A program made the position numbers and the translations under genes. DNA of 64,000 bases from Ruminococcus sp. (GTDB lineage: Bacteria; Bacillota; Clostridia; Oscillospirales; Acutalibacteraceae): contig DPHV01000022.1 of NCBI GenBank assembly GCA_003521625.1, positions 25,788 through 89,787 on the forward strand. Reading direction: 5' to 3'. The number at the start of each line of letters is the position of its first letter. Positions within the stretch are counted from its first letter, which is position 1. The notes beneath the pieces are model-generated. The model saw nothing but the letters and a program-made list of their open reading frames with translations. It did no database searches and was not told where the DNA came from. Below, piece by piece: positions 57,372 to 64,000 of this stretch.

Positions 57372-60275
57372 TTGAAATTAGGACTTGATATAGGTTCGAC
57401 CACAATAAAATGCGTTGTGCTCGACGACGAAAACAAATTAATATACAGCACATATGAGCGCCATTATTCCCAGATTACCGAAAAAATAGCCGAGATTCTC
57501 AATACCGTTCGTTCAAAGGTTGACGGTGCCGAAAATGCAAGCGTTGCATTGTCAGGCTCGGCAGGTATGGGCGTTGCGCAGGACTGCGGAATTGACTTTG
57601 TTCAGGAGGTTTACGCCACCCGAGTTGCCGCAAATACATTTCTGCCCGGAACAGACGTTGTCATTGAGCTTGGCGGTGAGGACGCTAAAATTCTATTCCT
57701 CACAAACGGTCTTGAGGTAAGAATGAACGGAACCTGTGCAGGCGGTACAGGTGCGTTTATCGACCAGATGGCCACGCTTCTGAACGTACCTCTTGAAGAA
57801 TTGGACGAGCTTGCAAAGCAGTACGAAAAGACATATACAATCGCATCACGATGCGGCGTGTTTGCAAAAACAGATATTCAGCCTCTGCTCAATCAGGGCG
57901 CAAGAAAGAGCGACATTGCCGAAAGTATTTTCAATGCCGTTGTCAGCCAGACTGTTGCAGGTCTTGCACAGGGACGTGAAATTGAAGGTCAGGTTGTCTA
58001 CCTCGGCGGACCGCTTACATTTATGAGCGAGCTTCGCAATTGCTTTGACCGCACACTCGGAACAAAGGGTATCTGCCCCGAAAATTCGCTTTATTACGTT
58101 GCCTGCGGTGCGGCTCTCTGCGCCGATAAAACAATCGACTTTGACAAGGTAATTGAAGATGTCAGGAATTATCACGGCTCGGGTAACTTTGCTTTTAACC
58201 CTCCGCTTTTTGAGAGCGAGGAGGATTATAAGGCTTTCTGCGAAAGACACGCAAAGGCTGACGTAAAGCAGAAAGAGCTTAAGGGCTACAAGGGCAAGGC
58301 TTACATAGGAATGGACGCAGGCTCAACCACTGTAAAGGGCGTTGTGCTTAACGAGGACGGCGAGCTGCTCTATTCAAAGTACCTTCCCTCAAAGGGAAAT
58401 CCCGTTGAGATTATCAAGGAATTTCTTGAGGAAATCTACGCAATCAACCCCGAAATCAATGTTGCCTCGTCTGCCGTTACAGGCTACGGCGAGGATATAA
58501 TTAAGAATGCTTTTGACGTAGACTATGGAATTGTTGAAACAATCGCACACTTTACGGCGGCTAAATATTTTATGCCCGACGTTGAGTTTATTATCGACAT
58601 CGGCGGGCAGGATATTAAGTGTTTCAAGATTCATAACGGCGCAATTGACAACATATTTCTTAATGAGGCTTGTTCGTCAGGCTGCGGAAGCTTTTTGCAG
58701 ACGTTTGCAAATGCGCTCGGCTATGATATTGAGGAGTTTGCAAAGCTCGGACTTTTTGCAAAACGTCCCGTTGACCTCGGCTCACGCTGTACGGTGTTTA
58801 TGAATTCAAGCGTTAAGCAGGCTCAAAAGGACGGCGCAACAATCGAGGATATTTCGGCAGGACTTTCGCTGAGCGTTGTCAAGAATGCGCTCTATAAGGT
58901 TATCCGTGCGTCAAGCCCCGATGAGCTTGGCAAGAGAATTGTCGTTCAGGGCGGTACGTTCCTCAACGATGCAGTTCTGCGAGCATTTGAAATGGAGATG
59001 GGCGTTGAGGTTGTCCGCCCGAATATCGCAGGACTTATGGGCGCATACGGTGCGGCGCTTTATGCAAAGAAAAAGTCAAAGGGTAAAGCTGACAGCAGGC
59101 TTGCCGACAGCAACGCTCTTAAGAATTTTGTTCACGAAATAAAGGTCGCTAACTGCGGACTCTGCAACAACAACTGCCGTCTTACAATCAACTCGTTCGG
59201 CGGCGGAAGAAAGTTTATTGCAGGCAACAGGTGCGAACGCCCGATTACAAAGCGTGCGCCGTCAAACGATCTGAATATGTATGCATATAAATTACAGCTC
59301 CTCGATTCCTACAAGCCTGTTGAGGGCTTAAGAGGAAAGCTCGGAATCCCGATGGGACTTAATATGTTCGAGCTTTATCCGTTCTGGTACAGATTCTTTA
59401 CCGAGCTGAAATTCGAGGTGTTCAAGTCGCCGTATTCGAGCAGAACGCTCTACCAGAGAGGTCAGCAGACAATCCCGAGCGATACCGTCTGCTTCCCTGC
59501 AAAGCTTATGCACGGTCACGTTCAGACGTTAATTGACGAGGGTGCGGAAACTATTTTCTACCCCTGTCTTTCATATAATTTTGACGAGCACCTTGGCGAC
59601 AATCACTACAATTGTCCCGTTGTTGCGTACTATCCCGAGGTTATCAAGAATAATATGAAGGATATCAGCAAGGTGCATTTCATAAACGAGTACTTCGGTA
59701 TTCACCGCCCCAAGGATTTTCCGCAGAAGGCTTATGAAAGACTTTCCCAGCATTTCCCCGACCTCACGCTCAACGAGGTGCGGATTGCCGCAAAGAAAGC
59801 GTACGAGGAGCAGGAGAATTACAGGAATAAGGTAATTGAAAAGGGCAATGAGATTATTGCGACTGCCGAAAAAGAGTGCAAGAAGATTTTTGTCCTTGCA
59901 GGCAGACCTTACCACGTTGACCCCGAAATCAACCACGGTATTGATAAGCTCATTTCGGGCTTTGACGTTGCAATCGTCAGCGAGGACGTTGTTTCACCGA
60001 GAGTTGAGAAGTTCGCAACTCACGTTCTCAATCAGTGGACATATCATTCAAGACTCTATGCGGCGGCAAAATACGTCACAACACGCAAGGATATGGAGCT
60101 TGTACAGCTTGTTTCGTTCGGCTGCGGCGTTGACGCAATCACAACCGACGAGGTAAGAGAGATTCTTGAAAGCAACAACAAGATTTACACTCAGATTAAA
60201 ATAGATGAAATCACAAACCTCGGTGCGGTGAAAATCCGTATCCGCAGTCTGCTTGCGGCGATTGATAATGACTGA
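57372..60275 (+). CDS. Acyl-CoA dehydratase activase, double BadF domain plus DUF2229
   Basis: The 967-residue protein has two ASKHA ATPase domains of the BadF/BcrAD/HgdC type. Domain 1 covers about residues 1-250 (GLDIGSTTIKCVVLDD, SGSAGMGV, NGTCAGGTGAFIDQMA with the Fe-S Cys). Domain 2 covers about 311-575 (GMDAGSTTVKGVVLNE, IDIGGQDIKCFKI, NEACSSGCGSFLQ). From about 590 comes a DUF2229 domain (CGLCNNNCRL, GNRCERP). Activases use ATP to drive an electron into 2-hydroxyacyl-CoA dehydratases. In many relatives this chain continues into an HgdB-like domain; here that is a separate gene 265 bases on. The start is TTG with GGAGGCGG upstream. Confidence 0.88.
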   Translation: MKLGLDIGSTTIKCVVLDDENKLIYSTYERHYSQITEKIAEILNTVRSKVDGAENASVALSGSAGMGVAQDCGIDFVQEVYATRVAANTFLPGTDVVIELGGEDAKILFLTNGLEVRMNGTCAGGTGAFIDQMATLLNVPLEELDELAKQYEKTYTIASRCGVFAKTDIQPLLNQGARKSDIAESIFNAVVSQTVAGLAQGREIEGQVVYLGGPLTFMSELRNCFDRTLGTKGICPENSLYYVACGAALCADKTIDFDKVIEDVRNYHGSGNFAFNPPLFESEEDYKAFCERHAKADVKQKELKGYKGKAYIGMDAGSTTVKGVVLNEDGELLYSKYLPSKGNPVEIIKEFLEEIYAINPEINVASSAVTGYGEDIIKNAFDVDYGIVETIAHFTAAKYFMPDVEFIIDIGGQDIKCFKIHNGAIDNIFLNEACSSGCGSFLQTFANALGYDIEEFAKLGLFAKRPVDLGSRCTVFMNSSVKQAQKDGATIEDISAGLSLSVVKNALYKVIRASSPDELGKRIVVQGGTFLNDAVLRAFEMEMGVEVVRPNIAGLMGAYGAALYAKKKSKGKADSRLADSNALKNFVHEIKVANCGLCNNNCRLTINSFGGGRKFIAGNRCERPITKRAPSNDLNMYAYKLQLLDSYKPVEGLRGKLGIPMGLNMFELYPFWYRFFTELKFEVFKSPYSSRTLYQRGQQTIPSDTVCFPAKLMHGHVQTLIDEGAETIFYPCLSYNFDEHLGDNHYNCPVVAYYPEVIKNNMKDISKVHFINEYFGIHRPKDFPQKAYERLSQHFPDLTLNEVRIAAKKAYEEQENYRNKVIEKGNEIIATAEKECKKIFVLAGRPYHVDPEINHGIDKLISGFDVAIVSEDVVSPRVEKFATHVLNQWTYHSRLYAAAKYVTTRKDMELVQLVSFGCGVDAITTDEVREILESNNKIYTQIKIDEITNLGAVKIRIRSLLAAIDND

Positions 60276-60280
60276 TTTAT

Positions 60281-60313
60281 AATTCGGAATGCGGAATGCG
60301 TAATTCGGAATTA
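60281..60313. repeat. AATTCGGAATGCG-type repeat
   Basis: A forward copy six bases after the activase stop codon. Confidence 0.65.
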
Positions 60314-60391
60314 TTGATTTTAAATCGTTGTTCCCTACTGCTATGTTAATTCTGAAAATATCAATTTTATTATAAAAATAACACACTCAAA

Positions 60392-60471
60392 TGTAGGGAA
60401 CGGTCTTGACCGTTCCGAGAGTATCAGAAGAAGGTTGTAAATCAGCGGAACGGTCAAGACCGTTCCCTACA
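60392..60471. repeat. REP pair (BIME-like), GGAACGG family
   Basis: The same unit as 16796-16876, GTAG to CTAC, 78 bases. It lies between the activase gene and the dehydratase-like gene. Confidence 0.8.
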
Positions 60472-60540
60472 CTTGTGAATTTTGTTTATTCACGGTATTA
60501 GTGAATGTATGAGTAACACAAAGGATAGGAGAATAAAAAT

Positions 60541-61839
60541 ATGGCTGAATTAAAATACGATAAAAAAACAGGCCGAGTGCTTTTTACAAAGCAGATGAAA
60601 AAAGAATACACAATTCTTTTGCCGAATATGGCTCCTATTCACTTCAATATTCTGCAAAATGTTTTCACGCACTACGGCTACAAATCGGAGCTTCTGAATA
60701 CCACAGGTCCCGAGATTGCACAGACAGGACTGAAGTACGTTCATAACGATACCTGCTACCCTGCACTGCTCGTTATCGGACAGTTTATCCACGCCCTGCA
60801 AAGCGGCAAGTACGACGTTCACAAGACTGCGCTTATGATTACTCAGACGGGCGGCGGCTGTCGTGCGTCAAACTATATTTTTCTTCTTCGAAAGGCTCTT
60901 AAAAAAGCAGGCTTTGAGTTCGTGCCCGTAATTTCGCTTTCGTTCGGTATGGAGCACAACAGCGGCTTTTCGCTTTCGATTCCGCTTATCCGCAGGTTTG
61001 TGGGTGGTCTTGTTTACGGCGACCAGCTTATGCTTCTGTCAAATCAGACAAAGCCCTATGAGGTAAACAAGGGCGAGAGTATGGCTCTTGTTGAGGACTG
61101 GAGTGCGAAAATTTCGAAGATGCTCATTGACGGCAGAGGCTACACTCTCGAAGAGCTTGACGAGAATTTGCAGAAAATAACAAAGTCCTTCTCAAAAATC
61201 GAGCTTAATAAGGTGCCGAAGGTCAAGGTCGGAATCGTCGGCGAGATTTACGTAAAATATTCAAAAATGGCGAACAACGGTCTTGAGGACTTTTTAGCCG
61301 AACAGGACTGCGAGGTATGCGTTCCCGGACTTATGGGCTTTGCGGCGTTCAAGGTTGACAACCGCATTGAGGATATAAAAATGTTCGGCGGAAATTCAAT
61401 AAAGCTCAAGGTCTGTCAGATGCTTTTGAACTATGTCAAAAAGGTTGAAATGCTGATGATTGAAGCGGCTAAAAAGTACGGCTTTGAGCCTCCGCACGAA
61501 TATGCGCACACAAAGGAGCTTGTAAAGGGCGTAATCGGCTACGGAAGCAAGATGGGCGAGGGCTGGCTCTTGACTGCCGAAATGCTTGAGCTTGCCGAAA
61601 CAGGCTATGAAAACATTGTCTGCACACAGCCGTTCGGCTGTCTGCCGAACCACATCAACGGTAAGGGCGCAATCAGGAAGATTAAGGAAATCAAGCCGAA
61701 TGCTAATATAGTTACAATCGACTACGACCCCGGTGCGCCGAAGGTAAATCAGGAGAACAGAATCAAGCTTATGCTTGCAGTCGGCAAGGAACAGCTTGAG
61801 CAGAGAATTAAAAACGGTGAAGTCAATACCGAAAATTGA
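60541..61839 (+). CDS. 2-hydroxyacyl-CoA dehydratase-like (HgdB/COG3581) protein
   Basis: The 432-residue protein has Cys-bearing motifs of the dehydratase family: YVHNDTCYPALLVIGQF near 58-75, TGGGCRASNYIFLLRKAL near 100-117 and TQPFGCLPNHINGKG near 360-375, likely Fe-S ligands. Length plus the upstream activase (967 + 432 residues) equals the size of the single fused protein of about 1400 residues found in many Firmicutes, so this is probably its C-terminal part made as a separate chain. It has its own GGAG ribosome site and ATG. The substrate is unknown for this subfamily. Confidence 0.85.
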   Translation: MAELKYDKKTGRVLFTKQMKKEYTILLPNMAPIHFNILQNVFTHYGYKSELLNTTGPEIAQTGLKYVHNDTCYPALLVIGQFIHALQSGKYDVHKTALMITQTGGGCRASNYIFLLRKALKKAGFEFVPVISLSFGMEHNSGFSLSIPLIRRFVGGLVYGDQLMLLSNQTKPYEVNKGESMALVEDWSAKISKMLIDGRGYTLEELDENLQKITKSFSKIELNKVPKVKVGIVGEIYVKYSKMANNGLEDFLAEQDCEVCVPGLMGFAAFKVDNRIEDIKMFGGNSIKLKVCQMLLNYVKKVEMLMIEAAKKYGFEPPHEYAHTKELVKGVIGYGSKMGEGWLLTAEMLELAETGYENIVCTQPFGCLPNHINGKGAIRKIKEIKPNANIVTIDYDPGAPKVNQENRIKLMLAVGKEQLEQRIKNGEVNTEN

Positions 61840-61848
61840 TAATATTCA

Positions 61849-61872
61849 GGACACGGTGCGCCGTGTCCGTAA
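61849..61872. repeat. GGACACGG REP hairpin
   Basis: GGACACGGTGCGCCGTGTCC, followed by GTAAC in place of CTAC; a divergent single unit between the dehydratase-like gene and the next gene. Confidence 0.65.
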
Positions 61873-61891
61873 CTTTTATGGGTGAATTGGT

Positions 61892-62701
61892 ATGAGTAAA
61901 AAAACCAAAAAGGGTAAATCCGAGCTGAAAATTTTTAAAATTCTCAATATCCGTGAAATGCGTGAGCACAAGGTTAAAGCGGCTGTTTATATAGTTATCA
62001 GAACTATTCTTGTCGCTCTGATTGTGTTCAGCGCAGTAAACGGAAACTGGGAAAACGTAATGACCTGCACTCTGTCGTTTTTGCTGCTGATGATTCCGTC
62101 GTTCATCGAAAACAAATTGCAGATTGACCTTCCGAATGTTATGGAGGTCATTATGATAAGCTTTGTTTTTGCGGCTAACGTAATGGGTGAGCTTGGTGCA
62201 TTCTATGAAAAAATCCCGATGTGGGATACTATGCTCCACACTCTCAACGGCTTTATCTGTGCAGGAGTAGGCTTTGGACTGATTGATATTCTCAACCGTA
62301 ACGACAGGATAAAAATGAACCTTTCACCGCTTTTTGTCTGCCTGTTTTCGTTCTGCTTTTCAATGACGGTAGGTACTGTGTGGGAATTTTTTGAATTCGG
62401 AATGGATATGTTTTTCGGCAAGGATATGCAGAAGGACACTGTTGTAAATTATATAAATTCCTATCTTTTGTCGGGCAGTGAAAATAAGATGATTGCAATA
62501 AAGGAAATAGGCGACACCGCCGTAAACGGTCAGAGCCTCGGCATTGACGGCTACCTCGACATCGGTTTGATTGACACTATGAAGGATTTGCTTGTAAACT
62601 TTGTCGGCGCAGTAGTGTTTAACTTTGCAGGATTTTTCTACCTCAAGGGCAGAGGAAAACGCACAAAATTTGTCGAGAATTTCATCCCGTCAAGAAAGTA
62701 A
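61892..62701 (+). CDS. YjdF-like (DUF2238) membrane protein
   Basis: The 269-residue protein has seven hydrophobic spans from about residue 30. The family pattern is WDTMLHTLNGFICAGVGFGLIDIL near 110-133, SMTVGTVWEFFEFGMDMFFG near 152-171 and GLIDTMKDLLVNFVGA near 224-239, with conserved acidic and His residues inside the membrane. Its function is not established. GGTGAATTGG precedes the ATG. It may be co-transcribed with the dehydratase-like gene 52 bases upstream, but a REP hairpin lies between them. Confidence 0.82.
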   Translation: MSKKTKKGKSELKIFKILNIREMREHKVKAAVYIVIRTILVALIVFSAVNGNWENVMTCTLSFLLLMIPSFIENKLQIDLPNVMEVIMISFVFAANVMGELGAFYEKIPMWDTMLHTLNGFICAGVGFGLIDILNRNDRIKMNLSPLFVCLFSFCFSMTVGTVWEFFEFGMDMFFGKDMQKDTVVNYINSYLLSGSENKMIAIKEIGDTAVNGQSLGIDGYLDIGLIDTMKDLLVNFVGAVVFNFAGFFYLKGRGKRTKFVENFIPSRK

Positions 62702-62763
62702 AGCGAGCACATAGTCGTTTGTCTAAAATATATAATAATGCTGTCAATGTGAAGAATTTTGAG

Positions 62764-62795
62764 AAACAAGTCGGTGAATCGGCTTGTTTTTTTGT
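62764..62795 (+). terminator. Rho-independent terminator
   Basis: The stem AAACAAG-CG / CG-CTTGTTT is followed by a T run, about 60 bases after the YjdF-like gene. Confidence 0.75.
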
Positions 62796-62813
62796 GTAAA
62801 TTGTAAAAATATA

Positions 62814-62842
62814 TTGCACAAATAATAATATTGTCTTATAAT
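62814..62842 (+). promoter_or_regulatory. Promoter for the methyltransferase gene
   Basis: TTGCAC, exactly 17 bases, TATAAT, 53 bases before the ATG at 62896. Confidence 0.65.
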
Positions 62843-62895
62843 ATACAATGTATTGGTATGTGAAATATAGAATAAAAAGTATTATGGTGATAGAT

Positions 62896-64000
62896 ATGGC
62901 GAGGAACACGGAATTATCTAAAGCAAAAATTGCAAAAAAAGATGAATTTTATACTGCATATGATGTCATACAGGCAGAGATTAATCATTATGAAGAAAAT
63001 TTTAAAGATAAGACAGTTCTTTGTAATTGCGATGATCCGTTTGAAAGTAATTTTTGTAAATTCTTTTTGCGTAATTTTAATTATCTTGGACTAAAAAGAT
63101 TAATATGTACGTCATATAGTACATCGCCTTTTATCGGTGAACAGTTTACAATATGTGATGAGTTTGATAAACCTCTGTCAAGCGGAAAAGGCTATGTTAT
63201 GGATATTTCTGAAGTACCAATGGCTAATGGTCGTGGGGTTACTGATGATGATATTTATGCACTGTTGACATCAAAAAAGCGTGGCGTTAAAAGGCTTAAG
63301 GGTAACGGTGATTTTCGGTCTGAAGAATGTATTGATTATTTGAAACAGGCTGATATTGTGGTTACAAATCCACCTTTTAGTCTTTTTAGAGAATATGTTG
63401 CGCAACTTGTTGAAACAGAAAAGAATTTTTTGATAATTGGTAATATAAACGCCGTAACATATAAGGAAATATTTCCTTTGATAAAAGATAATAAATTATG
63501 GCTTGGCGCAAGCATTCACAGTGGCGACCGAAAGTTTTATGTACCTAATGATTATCCTTTAAATGCTTCCGGGTGTGGTGTTGAAACGGACGGTAAAAAG
63601 TTTATTCGTGTTAAGGGTGTTAGATGGTTTACAAATCTTGATTATAAAAAGAGACACGAAACTTTAGATTTATATAAAAAATACTATGGAAATGAAGAAG
63701 AATATCCAAGGTATGATAATTACAATGCAATAAATGTTGATAAAACAGTGGAAATACCCTGTGACTATTTCGAAAATATGGCTGTTCCCATAACGTACAT
63801 AGATAAGCATAATCCGGAACAGTTTGAAATAATAGATGCAAATGAAATCAGAACAAATGATGAAGTACCGATAAAACAGCACGGGTTAATTAAGGATAAA
63901 GACGCAGTTATTACAATAAAAAAAGATGAAAAAATTTCAGAAAAAGGCTTGACACAGACAAACAAGTCTGCGACAATCGTTGACGAGCCGACGAGCCGAC
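62896..64000 (+). CDS. EcoRI-type adenine-specific DNA methyltransferase (3' end outside window)
   Basis: The frame is open from ATG at 62896 (GGTGA five bases upstream; an in-frame ATG at 62884 is possible) to the window edge, 368 residues. KKDEFYTAYDVIQAEINHY near residues 14-32 and TVLCNCDDPFESNF near 42-55 match the EcoRI-methylase family. ADIVVTNPPFSLFREYV near 152-168 holds the NPPF catalytic motif for N6-adenine methylation, and GVRWFTNLDYKKRHE near 237-251 is another family block. AT-rich codon use differs from upstream genes, hinting at transfer. A restriction partner or a phage-related context may lie to the right. Confidence 0.85.
   Translation, partial: MARNTELSKAKIAKKDEFYTAYDVIQAEINHYEENFKDKTVLCNCDDPFESNFCKFFLRNFNYLGLKRLICTSYSTSPFIGEQFTICDEFDKPLSSGKGYVMDISEVPMANGRGVTDDDIYALLTSKKRGVKRLKGNGDFRSEECIDYLKQADIVVTNPPFSLFREYVAQLVETEKNFLIIGNINAVTYKEIFPLIKDNKLWLGASIHSGDRKFYVPNDYPLNASGCGVETDGKKFIRVKGVRWFTNLDYKKRHETLDLYKKYYGNEEEYPRYDNYNAINVDKTVEIPCDYFENMAVPITYIDKHNPEQFEIIDANEIRTNDEVPIKQHGLIKDKDAVITIKKDEKISEKGLTQTNKSATIVDEPTSR

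Noticed and set aside
1..64000. tRNA, rRNA or other standard RNA genes
   Set aside because: No cloverleaf-like sequence with the usual T-arm or 16S/23S sequence was found on reading; short hairpins are all explained as terminators or REP units.

Overview
The window looks like one contiguous piece of chromosome from a low-to-mid GC gut-type member of the Clostridia, most likely an Oscillospiraceae (Ruminococcus-like) bacterium. The reasons are the clostridial rnfCDGEAB order with apbE beside it, a BadF/HgdB-type dehydratase activase, an AgrC-like sensor kinase, Gram-positive LCP and YfhO envelope proteins, GTG/TTG starts with strong GGAGG ribosome sites, and a starch-binding CBM26-like surface domain. 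This is inferred from gene content; no rRNA or tRNA gene was seen that would fix the taxonomy.

Layout. 1-3.1 kb: the end of an acidic protein, an ECF sigma factor fused to a membrane-spanning extracytoplasmic domain, and two small genes with good promoters. 3.1-11.2 kb (minus strand): AlkD-like repair, LicD, a GT2 glycosyltransferase with a coupled membrane protein, a PepV-type dipeptidase and YfhO. 11.2-18.6 kb: YfbR nucleotidase, LCP ligase, a degenerate AgrC-like kinase, a divergent AraC pair and an Na+-dependent NSS transporter. 18.8-25.7 kb (minus strand): a complete Rnf complex preceded by a Gx transporter, a NusG-II protein and the flavin transferase ApbE, which probably flavinylates RnfG and RnfD. 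26-37 kb: nucleotidyltransferase, KtrBA potassium uptake, a stalk-like surface protein, Mrp ATPase, a frame-disrupted zinc-ribbon/LRR protein, LeuCD, MATE, a LOG protein and a DUF6472-like protein.

37.3-53.2 kb is the standout region. Seven proteins have an N-terminal hydrophobic segment, most followed by the A-W-F-T signature of SipW-dependent exported subunits, and six of them share a C-terminal W-x-E-G-x-D-like motif. They are encoded with two ER-type (Ser/His) signal peptidases. Set among them are a membrane-anchored McrB-type AAA+ ATPase and a DUF2357-like coiled-coil partner. One subunit carries four GWY (InlB-type) repeats and a C-terminal CBM26-like starch-binding module. I read this as a TasA/SipW-like surface fibre locus with its own ATPase machine, possibly for starch adhesion; the AAA+/coiled-coil part is the most likely undescribed element.

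53.2-64 kb: an MGMT-family protein, citrate synthase, a secreted helical protein of unknown function (possibly pore-forming), an acyl-CoA dehydratase activase and its partner split around a palindromic repeat, a YjdF-like membrane protein, and the start of an EcoRI-type adenine methyltransferase cut by the window edge.

The intergenic DNA is unusually rich in repeats. At least six sequence families of REP-like hairpins share a GTAG foot and are often paired into cassettes of about 80 bp. There are also composite elements of about 310-355 bp with terminal inverted repeats, two copies of a 155-bp repeat, and many copies of an AATTCGGAATGCG repeat.
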